A stretch of 64,000 bases of DNA from the NCBI RefSeq assembly GCF_900573985.1, contig NZ_UWOK01000001.1, forward strand, positions 930,001 through 994,000, read 5' to 3'. The translations under genes were made by a program, and so were the position numbers. Origin of the DNA: Campylobacter showae (GTDB lineage Bacteria; Campylobacterota; Campylobacteria; Campylobacterales; Campylobacteraceae). The notes under the pieces were generated by a model. It worked only from the letters and a program-made list of their open reading frames with translations. It was not told the DNA's origin and searched no databases. Below, piece after piece: positions 55,850 to 64,000 of the stretch. Every line of letters starts with the position of its first letter. Within the stretch, counting starts at the first letter, position 1.

Positions 55850-56662
55850 CTAAATATCGTCTATGTGATAGCGTATGCGCTCAAATATTTTTCTTAGCGC
55901 TTTTTGGCCTTCAGCCTGTTCAAGTCCTTCGTCGTTTTGATTCTGAAGCGCATTGATATGCTTTTTTAGCTCCTCGATCTGCGCGCCTTTTCGGGCAACC
56001 TTTTTTTCTAGATTTTCCACTTTGGCTGTAAATTGCGAGATTGTTTGGGCCAAAATTCTATACGCTTGATGAGGCAACCCTTTTCTAGGCGTTTGGCCGA
56101 TAGCGGAGTAATTGACGCCTCGACGCATGCCTAAAACGTTTGCGGCTAGAGTTTGTAGCTCCTTCATCTTTAAGGGCCCAAAGTCGCGGCTTTTATAAAG
56201 ATTTACCCCATCCGCTCCAAGCACGAAAAATTCGATATGCGCGTGCACATTTGGATGCCAAACGCCGTTCTCGTCGAAGTGGCCTTCATCCCTATGGATA
56301 GCGATTTGTATCGTGCGCCATCCGTATTTTCTCTCTATTACATCGCAAAGCCGCCCGATGTCGTCTAGAGTATGGCGGTCTTCAATCAGTACTATGGCCG
56401 AGCGTCTGATGTTTTTTGGATCGACTTGAACTCTTTGACCCGTCCTAGCTATGTAGTTTTGGATCGCCTGCGTAAGCATACATAGGTATTTTTCTTCGGC
56501 GAGAAACGCACTCGCGTCGACTTCGTTGAGATGCGAAAACTGCGGATATGCGTGATCCACCGTTTGGCTGCGATCGTTGTGTGCAAAGGCGTTAGGCGCG
56601 CTACGCTGAATTTTAAAACACGTCATTTTACTTGTAAACCGATTATTTTTTAAAACTGACAT
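55850..56662 (-). CDS. MobV-like relaxase
   Basis: 270-aa HUH-type mobilisation protein. The N-terminal AHNDRSQ resembles the MobV HNxR motif, and HRDEGH plus HPNVHAHIEFFV give the metal-binding His cluster. A C-terminal coiled coil (about 205-255) follows. The ATG at 56662 has GGAG at the right distance; an upstream open frame to 56707 lacks one. It would nick oriT for mobilisation of the island. It is short for the family. Confidence 0.75.
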   Translation of the reverse strand: MSVLKNNRFTSKMTCFKIQRSAPNAFAHNDRSQTVDHAYPQFSHLNEVDASAFLAEEKYLCMLTQAIQNYIARTGQRVQVDPKNIRRSAIVLIEDRHTLDDIGRLCDVIERKYGWRTIQIAIHRDEGHFDENGVWHPNVHAHIEFFVLGADGVNLYKSRDFGPLKMKELQTLAANVLGMRRGVNYSAIGQTPRKGLPHQAYRILAQTISQFTAKVENLEKKVARKGAQIEELKKHINALQNQNDEGLEQAEGQKALRKIFERIRYHIDDI

Positions 56663-56698
56663 TTTTGTCTCCTTTTTTAAATTTATCGTCGTTAGCGT

Positions 56699-56717
56699 GG
56701 TATCCATTATGGATACC
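56699..56717. repeat. 19-bp palindrome upstream of relaxase, oriT candidate
   Basis: GGTATCCAT, one T, ATGGATACC. It lies between the relaxase and its accessory gene, where MobV-type oriT sites with inverted repeats are found. It overlaps no gene. Confidence 0.5.
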
Positions 56718-56727
56718 GTTAGATAGG

Positions 56728-57186
56728 CTACTTTTTCTTGCCATCCCCGACCTCCGCTTTCTTGTCGGTAGAGTCGGTAGAAGTCGCGGTAGCCGACTGT
56801 TTGTTTTCTTTGCCGGTATAGTTTTCGTTAGCCGACTGCGACGGAGGTGCCGATATGCTAGAAATAGGCCTAGCCGCATCTTTGTTGAGTACCTCGATGA
56901 GCCCATCTATATCGGCGACCGTGTAGTTTGTGTTTTCCGGCGCGCCCTTTTTTGACGTCCGTTCCATATCGATTAGCATCGATAGATAGTATCTTTTTTG
57001 ATCGCAGAGCGGCAATGCAAGGCTGTATTCGCGAAAATTCTTTTCCAAATTTTCCATTTCCGCATTGATTTTGGCGAGTCTAAAAAGCGTATCTTCCTTT
57101 TTAGCTAGCAACTTTCTCGAAAGAGAGGCGTAGTAGGTCCTGGCCTCCTCGAGACTACTAAATATTTTAGGATTACCATTTTTCAT
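56728..57186 (-). CDS. Mobilisation accessory protein (hypothetical)
   Basis: 152-aa protein upstream of the relaxase. N-terminal coiled coil (about 25-75), low-complexity Ser/Thr/Lys-rich C-terminus (100-152). The ATG at 57186 follows AAAGGAGGAATTGCC, so the longer frame to 57234 was rejected. No family recognised; position suggests a relaxase helper. Confidence 0.6.
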   Translation of the reverse strand: MKNGNPKIFSSLEEARTYYASLSRKLLAKKEDTLFRLAKINAEMENLEKNFREYSLALPLCDQKRYYLSMLIDMERTSKKGAPENTNYTVADIDGLIEVLNKDAARPISSISAPPSQSANENYTGKENKQSATATSTDSTDKKAEVGDGKKK

Positions 57187-57323
57187 GGCAATTCCTCCTT
57201 TTTGTTTAAATTTGAAAATCGGCTTGTTCGCCAATTTCCTGTATTAATTATAAGGTTTTTAGCGTAATCCACATTTCAGATTTAGAACATTTTATTTTTA
57301 TTCAAATAATATATAAATTAGGA

Positions 57324-57329
57324 TATAAT
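57324..57329 (+). promoter_or_regulatory. -10 box of the TM2 gene cluster
   Basis: TATAAT in TTAGGATATAATTTC, 35 bases before the ATG at 57364; ribosome site AAAGGA at 57351. Confidence 0.6.
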
Positions 57330-57363
57330 TTCATAAATTTATTCATATAGAAAGGAAAATAAA

Positions 57364-58263
57364 ATGGACATTTGTTCGTTTATGTTACTTAAAGACAAGG
57401 TGTCGGACGCAAATCTGATAGGAATCAAAAACAAAATCGAAAAATTGGAGGCTGAAGGGCATAAAATTGATGTTTTATCGGTAGTCCCCACGCTTTCATC
57501 ACCAAACATAGGGCTTGCTATCAGCGTCTTTCTAGGCTGGCTTGGATCAGATAGGATTTATAAGGGTGATATGGGACTATCGGTATTTAAGTTACTTATT
57601 TGTTCTATGTTGCCTATCTTAGCAGTCATCTTAGGCGCGTTTCCATTGGCTATTATAGGGCTCGTGTGGTACTTTATGGATATAAGTCTGGTATTTCTCG
57701 GTATCAAAAAGGATAACTTCAACAAAATAATGCAAGCTTTGAGTAGTGATAAAAATACAAACGTAAAATTAAACGACGAAAAAGAAGTCGCTGCACAAAA
57801 TTTTATTAGCGAGACAAAAGAAAGCGCGATAAATTTAAATAAAGAGACGCAATCCCTCAAACAAGAGCTCAAAACGAATATATCCAAAGAAAATATAAAT
57901 TTACAAACCAAATTTGAACCCGCCACAAGCGAGAAACAAACCGGGCAAACTACGAACACGACTTCAAATTTATCAAAATTACCCGCAAGCCCAAAATCTC
58001 CGGCCATAGGTCTCGTACTCGGCCTTTTTCTAGGCTGGCTGGGCGTAGATAGGTTTTATAAGGGCGACATAATGCTTGGTGTATTTAAAATTTTACTTTG
58101 TGTCGCACCGGCTCTGCTGTTCGCATCAGCTACAAAAACAAATAGCGACGCAGCGCTGATGGTTGCGTCCGTGATTATGTGCGCAGGTCTTATTTGGTGT
58201 TTTGCGGACTTGTTTTTGGTTTATATCGGTATCAAAAAAGACAATCTAAATAGACGAATTTAA
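57364..58263 (+). CDS. Double TM2-domain protein
   Basis: 299-aa membrane protein with two TM2 domains (about 40-120 and 215-299): FLGWLGSDRIYKGDMGLSVFKLL and FLGWLGVDRFYKGDIMLGVFKILL. A charged, helical linker (about 130-210) separates them. The N-terminal 35 residues (KVSDANLIGIKNKIEKLEAEG) form a module shared with the next two genes. First of three tandem paralogues. Function unknown. Confidence 0.85.
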   Translation: MDICSFMLLKDKVSDANLIGIKNKIEKLEAEGHKIDVLSVVPTLSSPNIGLAISVFLGWLGSDRIYKGDMGLSVFKLLICSMLPILAVILGAFPLAIIGLVWYFMDISLVFLGIKKDNFNKIMQALSSDKNTNVKLNDEKEVAAQNFISETKESAINLNKETQSLKQELKTNISKENINLQTKFEPATSEKQTGQTTNTTSNLSKLPASPKSPAIGLVLGLFLGWLGVDRFYKGDIMLGVFKILLCVAPALLFASATKTNSDAALMVASVIMCAGLIWCFADLFLVYIGIKKDNLNRRI

Positions 58264-58284
58264 AATTTAATCCAAAGAAGAAAA

Positions 58285-58692
58285 ATGAACAACGCGTATA
58301 TGCTGTTTCAAGGCAAAGTTTCAGATACTCATCTGATGGTTATAAAAAGCGAGCTGGATAAAGCCGAAGCAGCTGGCAAGAGGCCTGATTTGACCCTGAC
58401 GGCTACTGCGCTTAAAAGCCCTATGGTCGGACTGGTGCTTGGATTTTTATTCGGCTGGCTTGGTGTAGATAGGCTCTATAAGGGCGATGTCGGACTTGGA
58501 ATACTCAAAATAATCCTTTGCATTGCGCCGATGTTTTTTGCCGTGCAAGCGGGACAAAAGGGCGATGAGGATCTGGCGGCTATGGCGATGATGATTAGTT
58601 TTGCGAGTCTTATTTGGTGTATTGCCGATCTATTTTTGGTCTATATGGGCATCAAAAAAGACAATTTCAAAAAAATAATGGCTTCTTTGTAA
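58285..58692 (+). CDS. TM2-domain protein
   Basis: 135-aa paralogue with one TM2 domain (FLFGWLGVDRLYKGDVGLGILKI, then two-helix tail ending LVYMGIKKDNFKKIM). The N-terminal module KVSDTHLMVIKSELDKAEAAG matches its neighbours. Ribosome site AAGAAGAAAA; 21 bp after the previous gene. Confidence 0.85.
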   Translation: MNNAYMLFQGKVSDTHLMVIKSELDKAEAAGKRPDLTLTATALKSPMVGLVLGFLFGWLGVDRLYKGDVGLGILKIILCIAPMFFAVQAGQKGDEDLAAMAMMISFASLIWCIADLFLVYMGIKKDNFKKIMASL

Positions 58693-58713
58693 GCCAAATT
58701 TAAAGGAAAAATA

Positions 58714-59103
58714 GTGGGTAATTCGTATCTGTTATTTAAAGGTAAGGTTTCAGACACTCATCTGATGATCGTTAAAAACGAGCTAGATAGAGCCGAGGCG
58801 GCAGGCAATATGCCCGATCTAAAGCCGCTAACCTCACAGCTAAAAAGTCCTATCTTGGGTCTTATCATAAGCATTTTGTTCGGCTTTATAGGGTTTGATA
58901 GGTTTTATAAGGGCGACGGCGGCGCGGGGGTTTTGAAGTTCGTGTTAGCAGTCGGCATGGCAAGGGCGTCAAAAACCAATCCCGACGAGGCCGCTATCGC
59001 CCTTGCCGCCTTGCTTTTGTGGTGGCTGGCGGATATATTTTTGGTATATTTCGGCATTAAAAAGGACAATTTCAAAAAAATCTCGGCCTTTTTCTTAGGC
59101 TAA
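58714..59103 (+). CDS. TM2-domain protein
   Basis: 129-aa third paralogue, GTG start after AAAGGAAAAATA. KVSDTHLMIVKNELDRAEAAG module, then a TM2 domain (FGFIGFDRFYKGDGGAGVLKFV). 21 bp after the second copy, so one transcript. Confidence 0.85.
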   Translation: MGNSYLLFKGKVSDTHLMIVKNELDRAEAAGNMPDLKPLTSQLKSPILGLIISILFGFIGFDRFYKGDGGAGVLKFVLAVGMARASKTNPDEAAIALAALLLWWLADIFLVYFGIKKDNFKKISAFFLG

Positions 59104-59121
59104 ATTTAAAAGGATGAAAAC

Positions 59122-59688
59122 ATGACTAAATTTACTTCCGCCCTGCTAGCATGCCTGCTGTGCTCTAGCGCGGCGTTTGGCTTTGACCCTATCGGTTTTA
59201 TCAAAAAGACCGTCGGCGACGAAGACGACGTCACTGCGGGCTTTAGCAGAGATAACCTTCTGAATGTCGTCAAGGATGACGTATATAAGCTGATGTGGCA
59301 GGATAGCTATGGGAAGGATATGTCCCCGCTTATTATCCCTTCTATTGAGGAGCAAAACTCGCACGATAAGCCTATGACCTACGCCGAGGCGGTTCGCTAC
59401 TGCGATGATTTAAATTTTGCCGGTTTTGATGACTGGAGACTGCCCACGGCAAACGAGCTTTTAAGTATCACGGACGATACTAGGTTTAACCCCGCTATAA
59501 ACAAAGCCTTTAAAAACGTCGCATACGAGACGAACGACAAAGGCGAGAAAAGCTACGGCCGGTACTGGAGCTCTACTGGGCGTGCCGACGACTCGTCTCG
59601 TGCGTGGCTCGTGGATTTCTGGTTCGGCGGCGTTGGCTGGAGCGGCGTTTCTTATCGCTACTTCGTGCGGTGCGTCCGGCAGTATTGA
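59122..59688 (+). CDS. Secreted DUF1566 (Lcl-type) protein 1
   Basis: 188-aa exported protein: signal peptide to about residue 20, then a DUF1566 domain (about 90-188) with DDWRLPTANELLSITD, YWSSTGRADDSS and the C-terminal FVRCVRQ. The last 48 bases, including the stop and beyond, match the next gene at 45 positions while the rest is much less alike. This looks like a diversity-generating-retroelement variable region; see findings. Confidence 0.85.
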   Translation: MTKFTSALLACLLCSSAAFGFDPIGFIKKTVGDEDDVTAGFSRDNLLNVVKDDVYKLMWQDSYGKDMSPLIIPSIEEQNSHDKPMTYAEAVRYCDDLNFAGFDDWRLPTANELLSITDDTRFNPAINKAFKNVAYETNDKGEKSYGRYWSSTGRADDSSRAWLVDFWFGGVGWSGVSYRYFVRCVRQY

Positions 59689-59717
59689 TTTTTGAAAATT
59701 TAGATAAAGGAAAAAGT

Positions 59718-60170
59718 ATGAAAAGATATATAGCCGCTTCCTTGCTGTTTTGCGGTCTGCTAAATGCAGAGGCGCTAAGTCCTACGTGCTACCGAGATAA
59801 CGATAAAAACGTAGTGGTATGTAGCGAAAAGAAACTAGGAAGACTAATGTGGCAGGACGAGAAGCAAAACTTTGAAGGAACGTGGGAGCAGGCGCAAGAA
59901 TACTGCAAGCTAGTAAGCCTAGTCGGGTACAAAGACTGGCGGCTACCTACGAGAGTTGAGCTGCTAAGCATAACGGATAAAGCAAGATCCAACCCCGCTC
60001 TAAATACCGCTTTTAAATACATAGTAGACTCTGACGATCCGTATTATTGGAGCCAGACTAAAAGCGCCGACGGCTCGTCTTTCGCTTGGATCGTGAATAT
60101 CAGGTACGGTGGCGCTCGCTGGGGCGACGTTTCTAATCGCAACTTCGTGCGGTGCGTCCGGCAGGATTGA
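59718..60170 (+). CDS. Secreted DUF1566 (Lcl-type) protein 2
   Basis: 150-aa paralogue with signal peptide (KRYIAASLLFCGLLNAEA) and DUF1566 domain: KDWRLPTRVELLSITD, YYWSQTKSADGSS, FVRCVRQ. The ATG at 59718 follows AAAGGAAAAAGT; the open frame further upstream overlaps gene 1 and was rejected. The variable-looking 3' end is followed by a 7-bp hairpin (60178-60197). Confidence 0.85.
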   Translation: MKRYIAASLLFCGLLNAEALSPTCYRDNDKNVVVCSEKKLGRLMWQDEKQNFEGTWEQAQEYCKLVSLVGYKDWRLPTRVELLSITDKARSNPALNTAFKYIVDSDDPYYWSQTKSADGSSFAWIVNIRYGGARWGDVSNRNFVRCVRQD

Positions 60171-60232
60171 TTTTTGAAATTTCTTTTTTGAGAAATTCGG
60201 ACTTAGCGGCGGTACTTTAAAAAAGCTTTTTT

Positions 60233-60254
60233 GCTCCCATTATGGGAGCTTTTT
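60233..60254 (+). terminator. Terminator directly before mcrB
   Basis: GCTCCCA, loop TTA, TGGGAGC, TTTTT. Strong and only 18 bases before the mcrB start, so transcription from the DUF1566 genes should mostly stop here. Confidence 0.85.
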
Positions 60255-60271
60255 AAATTTTGGAGAATAAA

Positions 60272-61894
60272 ATGAATAACTTTACTGCTGAGCAGATACT
60301 AAAGATAAATGAGATTTTTAGTAGGATCGTCGACTGCAAGGGAAATTTGAAAGTGTTTAAGGATTTTGATTGGGATGCTCGCAAGGGGGACGTTATCTTA
60401 TATACAAAAAAAGAAAACCAAAAAGCAACCAATAAAAGATCTTTTTCCGGTAAGAATTTTTCTGATAAATTTGAAACTACACTAGAGAAATGCTACGAGG
60501 AAGCAAATAAAATGTTTCATCTATGCAAAAGCGGTGAAATTGAAAATTTTAGCAACTATATACCAAATATTGAGAAACTTAAAATAGATAGTGATTTTGG
60601 GTTAAAAGACCAGTTCAATACAAGTATCTCTATTTTACTATACAAATTTCAAGAGCTTAAAAAAGAGGATTTTGAAATTTTATACGAAGCGTTTTGCGAA
60701 ATTTTGGAAATTTGCAGTTTTAAATTAAAAGATGCCGACAATAAAACTATCATATATATGAATATATTTAAAAAATTACTTGACTACTTCTGCGGTAATT
60801 TTTTAAACAATAAATCCTGGGAGTTATCGTACAATCATAATCAAAAATGTATAGATATAGATGATGACTTAGCCGAAAAACTAAAAGAATGCTATGAAAT
60901 AAATAAATTCGTTTGCAAGATTAAACTTTTTATAAAAGAAAACTATGAGCCGCTAAAAAGCTTTGAAATAGATTGGGATAAATTTAAAAATAGCTTAGAT
61001 GGTAGCAGCAAAGAGTTGTTTGACAAAAACTCGGGTATTTACAGACAAGTCGGCAAAATAGTAGGAGCTTTTTATAGCTTAACACAAAACGACTCAAAAA
61101 ATATCATCTACTACGGCGCGCCCGGAACCGGCAAGACGAAATTCGTAAAAGACCGCCTCGATATTTTAGACCCAAATCGCGCTAGAGCCGAATGGGTGCA
61201 GTTTCACAGCGGCTTTGAATACGAGGATTTTATAGACGGCATAAAACCGGTCGGGATACAAAACGGAAATTTAAATTTGGCTTTGACAAACGGCATATTT
61301 AAAGAATTTTGTTTAAAAGCAGCGCAAAACGATAAAGAAAATTTCTTTTTCATAGTAGATGAGATAAACAGAGCTGACATAGCGGCGGTATTTGGCGAGA
61401 CGTTATCGCTTTTGGAGGAAAATTACCGCGGAGAAAGCATAAAGACCAAAAACTTTCCGTTAAGCAATCAAGAGTTCTTTATACCTGCAAATATCTATTT
61501 CATCGGTATGATGAACGACGTGGATAAGAGCATAGACTGCTTTGACTTGGCTCTAAGAAGGCGCTTTACGTGGATTTTGATGGAGTGCGATTATGATGTT
61601 TTAAACGATTTGGATAAAAAATACAGCGGCTATAAAGAAAAATGCGAAAATTTAAATAAATATATTACTAGCGAAACGTATGAGCTAAACGGCAAGCAAG
61701 AGCAAGACGGCTTAAATTTAGGCAGAGCTTACGAGATCGGACACTCGTATTTTCTAAAAAAAGCCAAAATGAGCGAGCAAGAAATTTGGGATAGGCATAT
61801 AGAACCGATCTTATGCGAATACATAAGAACGCAGTTTAGCGACGGCGAAGTAGAGAAAAAGCTAGAAACGGCTAAGAAAATTTTCGTAGGCTAA
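60272..61894 (+). CDS. mcrB: McrB-like type IV restriction GTPase
   Basis: 540-aa AAA+ GTPase subunit of a McrBC modification-dependent restriction system. A divergent N-terminal DNA-recognition part (1-265) precedes GAPGTGKT at 282-289, FIVDEINRADIA (Walker B) and GMMNDVDKSIDCFDLALRRRF, the McrB signature in place of the usual NTxD. GGAG places the ATG at 60272. 4 bp before mcrC. It sits right behind a terminator with no room for a promoter. Confidence 0.92.
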   Translation: MNNFTAEQILKINEIFSRIVDCKGNLKVFKDFDWDARKGDVILYTKKENQKATNKRSFSGKNFSDKFETTLEKCYEEANKMFHLCKSGEIENFSNYIPNIEKLKIDSDFGLKDQFNTSISILLYKFQELKKEDFEILYEAFCEILEICSFKLKDADNKTIIYMNIFKKLLDYFCGNFLNNKSWELSYNHNQKCIDIDDDLAEKLKECYEINKFVCKIKLFIKENYEPLKSFEIDWDKFKNSLDGSSKELFDKNSGIYRQVGKIVGAFYSLTQNDSKNIIYYGAPGTGKTKFVKDRLDILDPNRARAEWVQFHSGFEYEDFIDGIKPVGIQNGNLNLALTNGIFKEFCLKAAQNDKENFFFIVDEINRADIAAVFGETLSLLEENYRGESIKTKNFPLSNQEFFIPANIYFIGMMNDVDKSIDCFDLALRRRFTWILMECDYDVLNDLDKKYSGYKEKCENLNKYITSETYELNGKQEQDGLNLGRAYEIGHSYFLKKAKMSEQEIWDRHIEPILCEYIRTQFSDGEVEKKLETAKKIFVG

Positions 61895-61898
61895 TGCG

Positions 61899-63218
61899 AT
61901 GTTTGAAGATAATAGCCGCTGCAAGTACACCGAGTATCAAAAAGAAATCACCTTTGACGAGCTGGCAAAAGGCAAGACGGATGTAATCTTTTTAAACGGA
62001 CGGCACGATAAATTTAAGCCGAAAATAGTAAAAAATAAAAAAACGCATCAAGAAGAAGATGCGCACTATATCCTTAAAAAGTGCGAAGACGGTAACTATA
62101 TATTCGGCAACTATATAGGCCGTTTTACCTTTGAGGGGCAAGAGTACGTCATAAACTCTCGTTTCGGCAAAGAACTAGAAGCCGAGCTTTTAAAAACTAT
62201 CGACTCGTCGTTTTTTAGCTCTGGCGGTAGCGTCGCAGGCGCAAGCGGCGACATTCCTATGGACTACGTCCTTTATGCCTCATTTATCAGCCGCTTAAAG
62301 CTAGCCAAGCTAAGCGGCTTCCCAAGCGTTTATAAAAAGATTCCTTTTAGAGACTACGCCCTGCACGGAAGCCTTGACGTTAAAAATTTCATCAAAAAAG
62401 ATCAGCCCTTTATGGGTAAAATTTCAAGCCGCAAAAGCTCGCGAGTGCCCGACGAAGTGGTCGCAAGGGTGCTTTTAAAAGCTTACGATATCTTGGTTAG
62501 AAAAAACCCTAAATTTGCGCTTTACGATAAGGAGATTAGAAATTTTTTGCTAGCTAACGCTAACGGCGAGATGAAAAGCGTAAAAGATATAAACGTAGCC
62601 TTAAACTCAAAATCCGTGATGAACGAGCTTTATAAAGACTACAAAATCGCTCTACAAATCGCCAGAGTTATCATTTTACAAGATTCAAGATGCGTGAACG
62701 AAAACGCCGTCAAAAATCTAAATTTTGGTTATTTGCTATATGCGCCTAATCTTTTTGAGCTTTATGTCGAGAGGCTCATAAGAAGCGTATTAGACAAATT
62801 TGGCGGTAATTTTAGGCTAGAAACGCAGTATAAAATTCCGGACTCAAATTTGAAACCTGATTTTGCGATAACAGACGAACAAGGGAAAATTTTAGCCGTT
62901 TTAGATGCTAAATATAGGCATTTTTGTAATAAAAATAGCCCTTGCAACGAAACCGATATATCAAATTTAGTCCAAATCGGTAAATATATCGCGGCCTACA
63001 AAGCAGAAATGGGGATTTTGATATATGCTCAAAGTAGCTTTCCGAATAAAGTAATTTTTCAAGATAAAAAACAAGAAAAAGAACCCGTTTTTTTATTAAG
63101 TATTTTTAACGCTTCAGATGATGAAAATACCTATGAAAAAGAATTTGAGCGGCGTATTATCGATTTTAAATCGAATTTAGTCAATGCTATAAAGAAAAAC
63201 TTCAAGGAGATAAAATGA
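61899..63218 (+). CDS. mcrC: McrC-like nuclease subunit
   Basis: 439-aa endonuclease partner of McrB. The C-terminal PD-(D/E)XK site has D321 in LKPDFAI and D336-x-K338 in VLDAKYR. The N-terminal part resembles the McrC family (FEGQEYVINSRFGKELEAELL). Its stop overlaps the next gene. Confidence 0.9.
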   Translation: MFEDNSRCKYTEYQKEITFDELAKGKTDVIFLNGRHDKFKPKIVKNKKTHQEEDAHYILKKCEDGNYIFGNYIGRFTFEGQEYVINSRFGKELEAELLKTIDSSFFSSGGSVAGASGDIPMDYVLYASFISRLKLAKLSGFPSVYKKIPFRDYALHGSLDVKNFIKKDQPFMGKISSRKSSRVPDEVVARVLLKAYDILVRKNPKFALYDKEIRNFLLANANGEMKSVKDINVALNSKSVMNELYKDYKIALQIARVIILQDSRCVNENAVKNLNFGYLLYAPNLFELYVERLIRSVLDKFGGNFRLETQYKIPDSNLKPDFAITDEQGKILAVLDAKYRHFCNKNSPCNETDISNLVQIGKYIAAYKAEMGILIYAQSSFPNKVIFQDKKQEKEPVFLLSIFNASDDENTYEKEFERRIIDFKSNLVNAIKKNFKEIK

Positions 63219-64000
63219 AAAAATTTCTAATGGTCGCATTGGCGGTAGGCTTATGTTTTCAATTGGCAAACGCCGTAAAATTTGGAAGTATTTTAAAAGA
63301 TACCGGTACCGGCGGCGCAAAAGCTACAGCCAAAGCAAGCGAACGGCAAAGCGTAGCCGAGAGCCGAAGCGATGAGGGAGCTTCAAGTCCGCAAGCTCAA
63401 GAAACGCAATACGGCAAAATAGACGCTAAATTTTGGTATGGAAGCCAGGTGGTATATTCGTCGGACGACTCCAATGTCAGTGTTATATTAACAGCGCTAA
63501 AACCGACAAAAGCAACGGGCGGAAAAGAGCAGGGGAGCTGGGAGGTAACCATGGGCCCTAATCGTTTTGGATGCAATATGGACGATAGGCTTGAAAAAAT
63601 CGATTTTGACGTATCGGGTGTTTCTTGTAGAGCATACGATGATTATGCAAAAAAAGTCGATATTAAGCTACTTTCCGTAGATGAAGTCAAAATAAAAATT
63701 ACCTCAAAAAGCGGAGATATTAGAGAGGAGACTTTGAAACAAAAGCTTCATGTGCCGATTTTTAAAGGCCTTGTTTGTCAGAAAAGAAAATATAACGATG
63801 AAGGTGAAGCCTATGAGTGTCATGAAGATATGAGCGTTCAATATCCGCTCATAAAGACTGCCGATCTTAAAGAATATGCCGAAAGAATGATAGAGGATTT
63901 CGTTAAAACCGATCATGGATTTTTTTGTAGTAGCCAAGGGAGAACATCTAGTAGAAATGTTTATTATGTCTATAAAGATATGGTATTGATAGGAAATTAT
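63215..64000 (+). CDS. Exported hypothetical protein, 3' end cut by window
   Basis: Open for 262 codons to the end of the window. Signal peptide (KKFLMVALAVGLCFQLANA), then a charged low-complexity stretch and a Cys-containing region. ATG overlaps the mcrC stop (ATGA) after AAGGAGATAAA, so it is coupled to mcrBC. No family recognised. Whether it takes part in the McrBC defence is unknown; an exported protein in this place is unusual. Confidence 0.75.
   Translation, partial: MKKFLMVALAVGLCFQLANAVKFGSILKDTGTGGAKATAKASERQSVAESRSDEGASSPQAQETQYGKIDAKFWYGSQVVYSSDDSNVSVILTALKPTKATGGKEQGSWEVTMGPNRFGCNMDDRLEKIDFDVSGVSCRAYDDYAKKVDIKLLSVDEVKIKITSKSGDIREETLKQKLHVPIFKGLVCQKRKYNDEGEAYECHEDMSVQYPLIKTADLKEYAERMIEDFVKTDHGFFCSSQGRTSSRNVYYVYKDMVLIGNY

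Overview
The window is a chromosomal segment of an epsilonproteobacterium, almost certainly a Campylobacter of the C. showae/rectus/curvus type. The signs are a pgl N-glycosylation locus in C. jejuni-like order, the cheY-prmA-ftsH-psd-like-pssA block, the der-aroK-trpS-serS-pflB block, frequent TTG/GTG starts, -10 boxes of the TATAAT/TACAAT type, and the very frequent AAATTTGAC word. Core genes look moderately GC-rich; large parts after 30.3 kb are much more AT-rich.

Core part, 1-30.3 kb. The window opens inside pglB and continues with pglA, pglC, pglD, pglE, pglF and pglG, which make and transfer the diNAcBac-started N-glycan. hisH and hisA follow, then cheY, prmA, ftsH, a Psd-like gene and pssA. 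An 18-codon leader ORF with five consecutive Leu codons sits between pssA and leuA and looks like a leucine attenuator. After a VWA-domain protein, the minus strand carries der, aroK, trpS, a small membrane protein, serS and the flagellar-disk gene pflB. The plus strand then has an EamA transporter, kdsA, a paired SMR transporter, a CDF metal exporter, ribH, nusB, pyrF and a small HhH protein, ending at tRNA-Ser(GCT).

Accessory part, 30.3-64 kb. Two tandem tyrosine recombinases lie just downstream of the tRNA; the second lacks the nucleophilic tyrosine. Next come a YolD-like gene and the last 58 codons of a Y-family DNA polymerase. The rest of that polymerase lies 20 kb away at 54.6-55.7 kb. 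The two halves are separated by a 20,367-bp block (34203-54569) with imperfect 25-bp terminal inverted repeats (22 matches) and a perfect 8-bp target duplication. Removing the block and one duplication copy restores the polymerase frame. Inside it are an IS1595-type transposase remnant, a DUF4143 ATPase, type III Res and ISL3 remnants, a full nickel-pincer lactate racemase operon (larA-larC-larE-larB), a phage tail remnant, a four-gene GNAT/ASCH cluster, a DUF2809 gene, the fumarase alpha gene with a truncated beta gene, a low-GC metal-chelate ABC transporter cluster with an aldo/keto reductase and FmdE-like protein, and a third tyrosine recombinase.

To the right of the element lie a MobV-like relaxase with an accessory gene, three TM2-domain paralogues, two DUF1566 proteins whose 3' ends look like diversity-generating-retroelement variable regions, and a McrBC restriction system. 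A secreted hypothetical protein runs off the window. The region reads as a mobilisable island built by nested insertions and partial decay, carrying both metabolic cargo and defence genes.
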